A stretch of 5,620 nt of DNA from a bacterium (GCA_018814465.1 JAHIZR010000397.1:1-5620); one strand, 5' to 3'; counted from the stretch's first letter, positions 1 through 5,620 are shown. Notes: generated by a model from the letters alone, not told the origin. Numbers and translations are program-made.

Positions 1-215
1 AAATCACCGGCAACCGCGCTGCCGCCCAGACCCACCCAGTCCACATGCTCAAAACGAGGATGCGGATATTTCCGGAAGAACTTCGTTCCTAATTCAAGAC
101 CGCGCCCGAGCTGTTCGGGAAGTTCGAGCGTCTTGCCGAGCATGTCACCCGGATCGAGCGACTTCAACCGGGATTCATCGAGGTTGACTGATTTTTGTTC
201 GAGAGATTTGGCCAT
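1..215 (-). CDS. Bifunctional phosphoglucose/phosphomannose isomerase (SIS family), N-terminal part
   Basis: Only the first 71 codons are in the window; the gene runs off the left edge. The ATG at 215-213 is the start: an in-frame TAG, the stop of ptsI, lies 15 nt upstream, and no strong Shine-Dalgarno is visible (GGACAAG is the nearest purine-rich run). Residues 1-57 hold an acidic/basic helical leader with a DMLGKTLELPEQLGRG stretch (24-39). Residues 58-71 read VDWVGLGGSAVAGD, the first beta strand and Gly-Gly-Ser phosphosugar-binding loop of a SIS domain. A short leader with a PEQ motif followed by VxxxGxGGS is typical of bifunctional PGI/PMI enzymes, cytosolic proteins that interconvert glucose-6-P or mannose-6-P with fructose-6-P. 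Its place behind ptsI fits processing of PTS-imported hexose phosphate. SIS membership is well supported. The exact substrate is inferred, and another SIS sugar isomerase remains possible because the catalytic C-terminal region is not visible. Confidence 0.75.
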   Translation of the reverse strand, partial: MAKSLEQKSVNLDESRLKSLDPGDMLGKTLELPEQLGRGLELGTKFFRKYPHPRFEHVDWVGLGGSAVAGD

Positions 216-230
216 ATTGAAACTTGTCCG

Positions 231-2033
231 CTAATTAAACCAGATCGGAAGATCCGCCAACTTTTTCTTCAGCTGGGTTTCGAGGTAGTCGGAAATCTCA
301 AGGGCCGTCCCGAGTTTCAGCACACGATGCGTGATCCGCTTGCATTCGACGTAGGTCATGGCACGCACGATCTTCTTGATCTCCGGTATGAACGCGCTGT
401 TGGTCGAGATCTCGTCGATATCCAGTCCCACCAACAGGGGAGTGGCAATCGGATTCGCGCCCAATTCACCGCAGATTCCCACGGGAGTGTTGTTCTTGTG
501 AGCGGCTTTCACCGTCGACTGAATCATGCGGATGACGGCAGGGTGAAAGCTGCGATAGTAAGCCGAGACCATGTCATTGCCGCGATCCGCCGCGACCATA
601 TATTGAATCAAATCATTGGTGCCGATCGAGAAAAAATCGCACTCCTCGGAGAGCTTGTCGGCCAGCATCGCGGCGGAGGGCAGCTCGATCATGACTCCGA
701 CTTTGATCTGCTCCTCAATGGGAACCTTGTTGCCGGCGAGTTCCTCGGCGGCTTCCTTTACAACGATCTTCGCTTCGCGAAGTTCCTCGAGCCCCGAAAC
801 AAAAGGAAACATGATGCGGACATTCCCGCGCGAAGACGCGCGAAGAATGGCGCGGAGCTGAGCCCGGAAAAGATCGCGGCGCGAGAGGCAAACACGAATC
901 GCGCGATAACCAAGAAAAGGATTCTTCTCTTTCTGGAGATTAATCGTGTGATGAAGCTTGTCTCCGCCCAAATCAAAGGTGCGGATAATCACCGGATAGG
1001 GAGCCATGATATCGGCCGCCTTATCATAAGTGTCGAACTGCTCATCTTCCGAAGGAACGGATTCGCGAGTCAGAAACAAAAACTCGCTGCGGAAGAGACC
1101 GATCCCCGTGCCGCCATGCGCCAGCACGGACTCCGCTTCCAACGGCAGTTCGATATTCCCCCAGACTTGGATCCGGTGTCCATCCGCTGTTTCGGCAGGC
1201 TTCTCGCGCAGATTCTCGAGCGACTTCATGAACTTCTGATACCGATCCTGCTTCTGCTTGTATTCCTTGCCGGACTCCGCTGACGGATGAATCAGCACTT
1301 TGCCGGAATTGCCGTTGATAATAATCGGATCGCCGCTGATCACACGCGAGGACAGATCGCCAAGTCCGACGACGGAAGGAATGTTCATCGAGCGAGCGAG
1401 AATCGCCGTATGCGAAGTCAGTCCGCCCGTGTCCGTTGCGATTCCCTTTACCAGATTGCGGTCGATATGCAGCGCATGAGTGGGGGAGAGGTTGGACGCC
1501 ACCAGAATCACCGGCTCCGTCGGCTCGTTCGGCATGATATCGCCTTCACCGCGAAGGTTCCGCAGCAGCCGCTGACGCACATCGCGAATATCGGCGGCAC
1601 GCTCGCGAAACAGTTCTCCGTCCTGACTTTCCATCATCTCGATATTTCTGCCCAGCACATCGAAGACGATGTAGTCCACCGAGAACTGCTCGCGTTTGAC
1701 ACGGGTTTCCACCTGTTCGCGAAAGACGACATCCTCCAGAATCATCAAGTGCGCGTCGAAAATCTTCCCGACGGCGATGCCGGCGAGAGCGGTCGCCTTC
1801 TCGCGGGAGCGCTCGATGGCGGTGCGTGATGAGGCAAGCGCGGTTTCGAAGTGCGCAAGTTCCGATTTCACTTCGGAGGGCGCGATCTTACGCGGCTGAA
1901 TCTCCTCTTCGGTCGCCTGCAGCAGATGCACGCAGCCGATGGAAATCCCGGGAGAAGCCGGAATGCCGCGCAGTGTTGATTCTTTTTTACTGCGCACTTT
2001 CTCCGCCGGCTTTTTGGGTGAGTCAGTCTTCAT
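231..2033 (-). CDS. ptsI: PTS enzyme I (phosphoenolpyruvate-protein phosphotransferase)
   Basis: A cytosolic enzyme of 600 aa that autophosphorylates from PEP and passes the phosphate to HPr, the first step of the phosphotransferase system. All hallmarks are present. The N-terminal region begins LRGIPASPGISIG (21-33). The phosphohistidine loop is GGLTSHTAILARS with active His208. PEP-binding segments are GIGLFRSEFLF (310-320) and RTFDLGGDK (351-359). The Mg-binding side has Glu450 in MIELPSAA and Asn473/Asp474 in FFSIGTNDLIQY. Catalytic Cys521 sits in GICGELG. Nothing is truncated or missing, so the enzyme should be active. The protein is about 25-30 residues longer than the usual 570-575. 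Roughly 20 of these are a Lys/Glu-rich hydrophilic N-terminal extension before the conserved start. The ATG lies inside the 3' end of ptsH (11-bp overlap), and with no strong ribosome binding site this suggests translational coupling to HPr. The next gene, a sugar-phosphate isomerase, starts 15 bp after the stop. Confidence 0.97.
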   Translation of the reverse strand: MKTDSPKKPAEKVRSKKESTLRGIPASPGISIGCVHLLQATEEEIQPRKIAPSEVKSELAHFETALASSRTAIERSREKATALAGIAVGKIFDAHLMILEDVVFREQVETRVKREQFSVDYIVFDVLGRNIEMMESQDGELFRERAADIRDVRQRLLRNLRGEGDIMPNEPTEPVILVASNLSPTHALHIDRNLVKGIATDTGGLTSHTAILARSMNIPSVVGLGDLSSRVISGDPIIINGNSGKVLIHPSAESGKEYKQKQDRYQKFMKSLENLREKPAETADGHRIQVWGNIELPLEAESVLAHGGTGIGLFRSEFLFLTRESVPSEDEQFDTYDKAADIMAPYPVIIRTFDLGGDKLHHTINLQKEKNPFLGYRAIRVCLSRRDLFRAQLRAILRASSRGNVRIMFPFVSGLEELREAKIVVKEAAEELAGNKVPIEEQIKVGVMIELPSAAMLADKLSEECDFFSIGTNDLIQYMVAADRGNDMVSAYYRSFHPAVIRMIQSTVKAAHKNNTPVGICGELGANPIATPLLVGLDIDEISTNSAFIPEIKKIVRAMTYVECKRITHRVLKLGTALEISDYLETQLKKKLADLPIWFN

Positions 2034-2289
2034 AGAATTTATTCTCGATCAGTTCGACAAGCTTGTCCATTAATTCCTGCTCATCCGGTCCGTCGCATTC
2101 GATCTTTAAAACCGCTCCCCTGTTAGCAGCCAGCATCATGACTCCCATAATGCTCTTCGCGTTGATGCGGATCCCGTCTTTACTTAAAAAAACACTGGCG
2201 GCATACTGCGAAGCGATTTTCGTAAACTGAGCGGCCGGCCGGATATGCAATCCGAGCTTATTGATGAGGGTAACGTCTTTAGTAATCAA
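2023..2289 (-). CDS. ptsH: PTS phosphocarrier protein HPr
   Basis: A small cytosolic phosphocarrier of 88 aa, the normal HPr length. It accepts phosphate from enzyme I on His15, seen in NKLGLHIRPAAQFTK (10-24), where the common HARPA is HIRPA. A second conserved element, INAKSIMGVMMLA (42-54), places Ser46 exactly where HPr kinase/phosphorylase acts in Firmicutes and several Gram-negative lineages, so regulatory serine phosphorylation is likely if the genome has hprK. The start is taken as TTG at 2289-2287. No in-frame ATG or GTG lies just upstream, the first internal Met is Met48, and TTG gives canonical numbering for both His15 and Ser46. No good Shine-Dalgarno precedes it, so expression probably depends on coupling to the EIID gene, whose stop is 16 bp upstream. 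The 3' end overlaps ptsI by 11 bp. Confidence 0.96.
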   Translation of the reverse strand: MITKDVTLINKLGLHIRPAAQFTKIASQYAASVFLSKDGIRINAKSIMGVMMLAANRGAVLKIECDGPDEQELMDKLVELIENKFYED

Positions 2290-2305
2290 GGCGAGTCTAT
2301 TGTCT

Positions 2306-3067
2306 TTAGATGAATACGGAAACTATTAGTGAAGCGAGCAGAGCGAGCAGAACCGAAACCGCAACCGATACTCGTGCTTGCATCAGAGCAAAGGTAATCA
2401 CAAAACCGACACCGAATCCTATCCAGGAAAATCCTAAGAATACCAGCAGAAGGGCGAAGGCCGCGATACATGCGGCGACGGCGGCGGCGAAGCGGTCAAG
2501 TCCGATTTGCAGAGAATGCAGCGCAGGATACCCGCCAAGGCTCAGAACGGCTTTTCCCTTTTCATAGCTTTCATCAAGCGCCCACCACCGCAAAGCAAAC
2601 AAAGGGATGTTATACAGGATTATCAGCGATAATAAAACAAGGAGTAATGCAACGTCAGAGGTGACTACGTTAAATAGAATATTGAATGAAGTCAAAAAGA
2701 CTCCCAATGCCAGCAGAGCCGGTTTCCACCGCTCCCAGATGAGCGAATCCCCCACCATTCCTAACGGTCCCGCCAGAGAGTCGCGCCATGCGTCAAACTC
2801 TTCAGGTTCGTTCTCCGCATCCCCGTCGCTCAACCGTTTCAACATCGCACCCAACGCGAACGCCGAGAAGACCGGATGACCATTGAGAAAGCCGGAAACT
2901 CGCCGCACCCGATTGGCTCGATGCTCCGAGTCTTTCACCCACGGCCAAAGAATGTGAAGATATCCCGCACCCTGCATGGTTTTGTAATTCAAAAGTACCT
3001 GAATCCACAAGGAACGCCAGATGAGGCGAAGCTTTTCTGACGATTTGAGCCTTTTCATAGAAGACAC
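2306..3067 (-). CDS. PTS mannose/fructose/sorbose family EIID subunit
   Basis: An inner-membrane subunit of 253 aa that pairs with EIIC to form the sugar channel of a mannose-class PTS permease. The order of family landmarks is clear. An amphipathic N-terminus (RLIWRSLWIQVLLNYKTMQGAGY, about 14-36) matches the family's RSxxxQxxxNYExMQxxG region. NGHPVFSAF (62-70) corresponds to the usual NTHP block. GPLGMVGDSLIWERWKP (100-116) is the EIID signature. Membrane segments follow at about 117-135, 137-157, 193-215 and 217-251, with YNIPLFALRWWAL (152-164) between them. It is shorter than E. coli ManZ (about 285 aa). The start chosen is GTG at 3067, because GGAG lies 5 nt upstream, giving a 13-bp overlap with EIIC. 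An ATG three codons later would give a classic ATGA overlap and cannot be excluded. Sugar specificity is not readable. No EIIA or EIIB gene adjoins it. Confidence 0.92.
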   Translation of the reverse strand: MSSMKRLKSSEKLRLIWRSLWIQVLLNYKTMQGAGYLHILWPWVKDSEHRANRVRRVSGFLNGHPVFSAFALGAMLKRLSDGDAENEPEEFDAWRDSLAGPLGMVGDSLIWERWKPALLALGVFLTSFNILFNVVTSDVALLLVLLSLIILYNIPLFALRWWALDESYEKGKAVLSLGGYPALHSLQIGLDRFAAAVAACIAAFALLLVFLGFSWIGFGVGFVITFALMQARVSVAVSVLLALLASLIVSVFI

Positions 3068-3822
3068 CCCATCTCCAGTGAATAAGTGCGGTCAACAAGG
3101 TGGCTGAAATACCAGACCATGACTATTGCGCCGAAGATCGTGACAAAAATAAACAGTGGGATGGTCTTCTTGCGTATGAGTACACGAAATGCAACCGCAC
3201 ATACCGCACCCAAAATCGATCCAAACAAAAGTATAGCGCGGTCGCTATACAAAGGACCGTCAGTCAGAGATTCAACAAGTCGGTGGTAAATACTTGTCTG
3301 ACTGAACAAATCAATTGAATATGATCCGATCACCAGCCAGAAGAGTGAGTAAACGAAACCTGCGACGAGATGAACGCCGACAGCCAGCATGAACCAAGAC
3401 CTGACCATCCCCGAGTCACCTTGTTCCGCCGCTAACACATACTGTGGGACGATCCGACCCACGATCCTGCGTACGGTCGGCGCCAAATAGCTCCCGGCCT
3501 GCGCGGCGACTAAGCCGATGAAGAACGCAAGAAGCAGCGCAATCGGATAACTGCTATTGTTTGATTCACAAAATTGCGAGGCTAAAACCACAGCAATGAA
3601 CGCGCCGATATTCCCTTCCGCGAACCTCGCCGCTCCGATTTGCAGATTCCCCAGGTAGATCAGTTGAAACACTGCGCCTATTATTAAACCGACTTCGGGC
3701 TCCCCGACGAAGTATCCCCACAACGGACAGGCGATAATCGGTTGACAGATCAAGATCTGAGCAATCGCGGTCGTATCGAGATAGACGACCATTCCCGCCA
3801 GCGCTGCCCAGATCAACTGCAT
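3055..3822 (-). CDS. PTS mannose/fructose/sorbose family EIIC subunit
   Basis: A 255-aa integral inner-membrane protein of normal family length. It forms the sugar-translocating part of a mannose-class PTS permease with EIID. The N-terminal half has the typical EIIC-Man layout: LDTTAIAQILICQPIIACPLWG (15-36), a GEP turn (40-42) matching the family's GDxxxG segment, GLIIGAVFQLIYLGNLQIGAA (45-65), then a polar AEGNIGAF loop (68-75). Hydrophobic segments lie at about 1-13, 22-39, 44-58, 72-83, 93-109, 142-167, 197-216 and 220-239. This family usually has a Pro-Asp pair in the loop after the GA motif; here it is Ala-Glu-Gly-Asn, a divergence worth noting. The ATG lies 3 bp after the stop of the prenyl synthase gene, with only a weak GAG upstream, so its translation is probably coupled. 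GC content is lower than in the synthase and ptsI genes. The transported sugar cannot be assigned. Confidence 0.92.
   Translation of the reverse strand: MQLIWAALAGMVVYLDTTAIAQILICQPIIACPLWGYFVGEPEVGLIIGAVFQLIYLGNLQIGAARFAEGNIGAFIAVVLASQFCESNNSSYPIALLLAFFIGLVAAQAGSYLAPTVRRIVGRIVPQYVLAAEQGDSGMVRSWFMLAVGVHLVAGFVYSLFWLVIGSYSIDLFSQTSIYHRLVESLTDGPLYSDRAILLFGSILGAVCAVAFRVLIRKKTIPLFIFVTIFGAIVMVWYFSHLVDRTYSLEMGCLL
3073..3076 (-). promoter_or_regulatory. Ribosome binding site favouring the GTG start of EIID
   Basis: Minus-strand GGAG lies 5 nt before GTG 3067-3065, inside the end of the EIIC gene. The alternative ATG at 3058-3056 would be 14 nt away from it, too far for this site, although that ATG forms an ATGA overlap with the EIIC stop. 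The choice changes only three residues. Confidence 0.6.
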
Positions 3823-3825
3823 CGT

Positions 3826-4911
3826 TTAGAACTCGCGATTGATCATTAATTCAGCCCAATCGCCCAGCAGGTCACGATACTCAGAAGGGGGAACGTCTTC
3901 CAGATAGGTAAGCGCGCGATTGACATGCTGGCGAGCCAAGTCAGCTGTATAGCTGATACCGCCCAGCTTGACGAAGAGATCCACCACGGCTTTGACTTGA
4001 TGTGTGCTGGCATTCGCGTTCCCGAGCGTTTCCAGAATCAACTCGCGCTCCTCCTTGTTGGCATGAGTGTAAGCTTGATGCACGATCAGGGTGCGCTTGC
4101 CTTCGCGAATGTCGCTCCCGACCGGCTTGCCCAGCATCTTCTCATTCCCGACAATCCCTAAAATATCATCCTGAAGCTGAAACGCCGAGCCGCAGGCGCT
4201 CGTGAAGTTGCCGAGGGTGACCACGCGCGGATCTTCAAGATTCGGATTGTTCAAACCGATGGCGCCGCCGGAAATCGCCGCGAACTCATAGAGCGCGCCG
4301 GTCTTTTTCCACAGCATCGTTTCGATCTGTTTCGCGGTCAATTCGGAAATCGGTACCTGCGAATACTGCACATCTAACAGTTCCCCTTCAACCAGCGTGT
4401 TCAGAATTTTCGTATCCAGCGTGTTGATCAGAGTCAGCGTGACTTCCGCATCGAGTCCGAACTTGGAAGTCAACTCGGTCATGAGCGAAATCCCCCAGCC
4501 ATGCTGCACATCCCCGGCCAGCACGGCGACCGAAATACCATAGTGACGGGCTTCTGCGGAATCCTTGAAAAGCGCCTTGGTGGAAGGTTTGTTGGCAAAG
4601 CGCTCATGCACGGTCGGATTGCCGCGCCGAATCGGATCGCGGTCAATGATATCGTCATGCACGAGCGTCCAAGTATGAAAAATCTCCACCGCCGCCGCCG
4701 CGCTGACAGCTTTCTTTTCATCGCCGCCCACCGCGCCGCAACTGAACAGCATCACAGCCGGCCGCAGTCGTTTGCCGCCCGACTCGAAATAACAAGTCAC
4801 CGCTTCCCGGATATCCTCCGGTTGAAATCGATTCACATATTCGGGCTTGAGGACATAATCCTGCACCCATTTTACCCGCTCTTCGATAGCGGCAAACAGC
4901 CTGTCTGACAC
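3826..4911 (-). CDS. Polyprenyl diphosphate synthase, probably geranylgeranyl (GGPP) type
   Basis: A trans-isoprenyl diphosphate synthase of 361 aa. It condenses isopentenyl diphosphate with allylic diphosphates to make isoprenoid precursors in the cytosol. Landmarks in order: GGKRLRP (45-51); first Asp-rich motif DDIID (86-90) in LVHDD; RRGNPTVH (95-102); LAGD (131-134); EGELLDVQYS (175-184); KKTGALYEF (202-210); second Asp-rich region FQLQDDILGIVGNE (244-257); GKPVGSDIREGKRTL (261-275). The first motif is plain DDxxD without the two-residue insertion of bacterial FPP synthases, and Trp81 occupies the fifth position upstream, where archaeal-type GGPP synthases carry an aromatic residue. Together with DDILG and GKPVGSD this points to a C20 product, by inference. 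About 16 extra residues (105-123) sit between the RGNPTVH and LAGD motifs, explaining part of the length over the usual 320-330. The start is GTG, with AGGA 9 nt upstream and an in-frame TAA just before, so no longer start is possible. It is the first gene after the promoter. Confidence 0.93.
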   Translation of the reverse strand: MSDRLFAAIEERVKWVQDYVLKPEYVNRFQPEDIREAVTCYFESGGKRLRPAVMLFSCGAVGGDEKKAVSAAAAVEIFHTWTLVHDDIIDRDPIRRGNPTVHERFANKPSTKALFKDSAEARHYGISVAVLAGDVQHGWGISLMTELTSKFGLDAEVTLTLINTLDTKILNTLVEGELLDVQYSQVPISELTAKQIETMLWKKTGALYEFAAISGGAIGLNNPNLEDPRVVTLGNFTSACGSAFQLQDDILGIVGNEKMLGKPVGSDIREGKRTLIVHQAYTHANKEERELILETLGNANASTHQVKAVVDLFVKLGGISYTADLARQHVNRALTYLEDVPPSEYRDLLGDWAELMINREF

Positions 4912-4920
4912 GTGTTCTTA

Positions 4921-4924
4921 TCCT
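4921..4924 (-). promoter_or_regulatory. Ribosome binding site fixing the GTG start of the prenyl synthase
   Basis: Minus-strand AGGA sits 9 nt before GTG 4911-4909. An in-frame TAA lies between the two (GGA TAA GAA CAC GTG), so GTG is the first possible start in this frame. Confidence 0.7.
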
Positions 4925-4974
4925 GTAGTAAATTGGTTCAGCAAAAACAAAGGGTTCGTCCTTAATAACTACAT

Positions 4975-5003
4975 ATAATATGATAAAAATTGGAGAGTTG
5001 CAA
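4975..5003 (-). promoter_or_regulatory. Sigma70-type promoter of the prenyl synthase/PTS operon
   Basis: Minus-strand TTGCAA (5003-4998, -35), a 17-bp spacer, and TATTAT (4980-4975, -10). Both boxes are one mismatch from TTGACA/TATAAT type consensus or close to it, spacing is optimal, and the segment is AT-rich between an upstream terminator and the first gene. Transcription would start near 4968, leaving a leader of about 57 nt. No clear operator palindrome or riboswitch is seen in that leader. Confidence 0.75.
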
Positions 5004-5040
5004 GAGGAAAAAGAGGGAATTGACTAAACTGCATCGAGGC

Positions 5041-5074
5041 AAAAAAGGCGACCCGCATTCGGATCGCCTTTTTC
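5041..5074 (-). terminator. Intrinsic terminator of the TolC-family gene
   Basis: A 9-bp stem (5047-5055 with 5060-5068) closes a 4-nt loop (5056-5059). Five A:T pairs (5042-5046 with 5069-5073) extend it. Read on the minus strand, the stem ends in a run of T, starts about 20 nt after the TolC-gene stop, and is complete except for one G:U wobble. On the plus strand the same position is a C-A mismatch, so the structure suits minus-strand transcripts better, though weak bidirectional activity is possible. Confidence 0.93.
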
Positions 5075-5094
5075 TGTGAATTAAAGTACGCCGT

Positions 5095-5620
5095 CTACCT
5101 GAGCGTCTGTCCCACCGCCAGCTCGAGCGCAATCAAGGTAGACTGGTATTCAAGCTGCTTGGATAGATTGTCAGTCTCAGCCTGCGCATAGGTCACCTGA
5201 GCATCGCGCAGCGAGAGCGCGGAGGTCGCACCCAGACGATAACGTTCGCGCTCAAGATTCAGCGTGCGCTCGGCTAAGTCGCGGTTGCGCTCCGTCGTCT
5301 GCATCTGGTCAAAGACCGTCGCCAGACTCGAATAAGCATCCCGCACACTCTTTTCAATCGAGAGTCGCAAATCGCGTTCGTTTTCCAGCGCCCGGTTGCG
5401 CGCGACGCGGTAAGTCGCAATGTTATATTCACGGGTAAAGCCGTCGAACAAATTCCAGCTCGCACTCAACCAGTAACTGGTATTCATATTGCGCGGATTC
5501 AGTGTGAACGACTCACCCGCGCCGGACTGCTCACTGCGTGAACGCGTCGCGCCGATCGTCAGCCGCGGCAGGTAATCGGACCGGGCGGCGTTCAGACTGT
5601 GTTTCGCTTGATTAATCTGC
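5095..5620 (-). CDS. TolC/OEP-family outer-membrane efflux protein, C-terminal part
   Basis: The open frame enters from the right edge and ends at TAG 5097-5095, giving 174 residues of the C-terminal half. An internal ATG at 5487 is not the start, because the frame and family similarity continue upstream to the edge with LPRLTIGATRSRSEQ. Visible parts (fragment numbering): outer-membrane beta-strand segments about 17-28 and 48-61 (YWLSASWNLFDGF, the family's SWxLFDG motif), then long alpha-helical segments about 62-125 and 131-168 that build the periplasmic tunnel. Between them is ERYRLGATSALSLRDAQ (125-141), the turn between helices that is diagnostic of the second OEP repeat. Such trimeric proteins are the exit ducts for RND/MFP efflux pumps or type I secretion. 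The pump partner would lie outside the window. It belongs to a separate transcription unit that ends at the terminator just downstream. Confidence 0.93.
   Translation of the reverse strand, partial: QINQAKHSLNAARSDYLPRLTIGATRSRSEQSGAGESFTLNPRNMNTSYWLSASWNLFDGFTREYNIATYRVARNRALENERDLRLSIEKSVRDAYSSLATVFDQMQTTERNRDLAERTLNLERERYRLGATSALSLRDAQVTYAQAETDNLSKQLEYQSTLIALELAVGQTLR

Larger units (their letters stand above)
1..4968 (-). other. Predicted operon: prenyl synthase, EIIC, EIID, HPr, EI, isomerase
   Basis: Six co-oriented genes follow one promoter with junctions of +3, -13, +16, -11 and +15 bp. No hairpin with a T-run is visible between them. The upstream limit is the terminator at 5041-5074; the downstream limit is outside the window. 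HPr and EI have weak ribosome binding sites, so translational coupling is probable at these joints. Confidence 0.8.

Noticed and set aside
195..1283. Long plus-strand open frame of 362 codons
   Set aside because: It lies antisense to ptsI, whose full set of catalytic motifs is beyond doubt. Its translation is Arg/His-rich, has no recognisable domain, and is best explained as a shadow of GC-rich codons.
1287..1829. Plus-strand open frame of 180 codons
   Set aside because: It is antisense to the phosphohistidine domain of enzyme I. Its composition mirrors the opposite strand and nothing recognisable is encoded.
2305..2335. Possible internal promoter before ptsH (TTCACT, 17 bp, TCTAAA on the minus strand)
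   Set aside because: Both boxes match consensus poorly and they lie at the coding end of EIID; not enough to call.
2334..2351. Two tandem copies of a 9-bp unit (gcgagcaga)
   Set aside because: It encodes a Leu-Leu-Ala repeat in the last membrane segment of EIID; only two copies, so chance or simple codon repetition explains it.
4501..4908. Plus-strand open frame of 135 codons
   Set aside because: It is antisense to the prenyl synthase N-terminal half, with no domain pattern and no independent support.
5095..5487. A complete 130-aa protein starting at the ATG at 5487
   Set aside because: The same frame stays open to the window edge and encodes further OEP-family sequence, so this is an internal methionine of a larger truncated gene.

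Overview
This window comes from a Gram-negative bacterium. The TolC-family outer-membrane protein at the right edge requires an outer membrane. The mannose-family PTS membrane subunits, an HPr carrying both His15 and Ser46, a geranylgeranyl-type prenyl synthase and an archaeal/actinobacterial-style bifunctional sugar-phosphate isomerase together resemble gene sets I associate with deltaproteobacterial or FCB-type uncultured lineages. No marker gene is present, so this placement is tentative. Every supported gene lies on the minus strand, and the gene order below follows transcription, right to left.

Right edge (5620 to about 5040): the C-terminal 174 residues of a TolC/OEP-family efflux outer-membrane protein. 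Its stop is followed within about 20 bp by a strong intrinsic terminator (5041-5074), which insulates it from what follows.

Intergenic (about 5040 to 4912): a near-consensus sigma70-type promoter (TTGCAA, 17 bp, TATTAT), a short leader and an AGGA ribosome binding site.

Main operon (4911 to beyond position 1): a polyprenyl (probably geranylgeranyl) diphosphate synthase, PTS mannose-family EIIC, PTS EIID, HPr (ptsH), enzyme I (ptsI) and the first 71 codons of a probable bifunctional phosphoglucose/phosphomannose isomerase. Gaps are 3, -13, 16, -11 and 15 bp, with no internal terminator, so this reads as one transcript. EI takes phosphate from PEP and gives it to HPr. HPr would normally feed EIIA, then EIIB, which phosphorylates a sugar brought in by EIIC-EIID. 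The isomerase would convert mannose-6-P or glucose-6-P to fructose-6-P.

The unusual points are: (i) EIIA and EIIB of the mannose family are absent from the visible part of the operon; (ii) an isoprenoid synthase is the lead gene of a PTS operon; (iii) HPr seems to start with TTG and keeps the HPr-kinase Ser46 site; (iv) GC content falls across the EIIC-EIID segment relative to both sides. I see no RNA gene, mobile element or CRISPR array. I found no clearly new system; the prenyl synthase plus partial PTS arrangement is the best lead.
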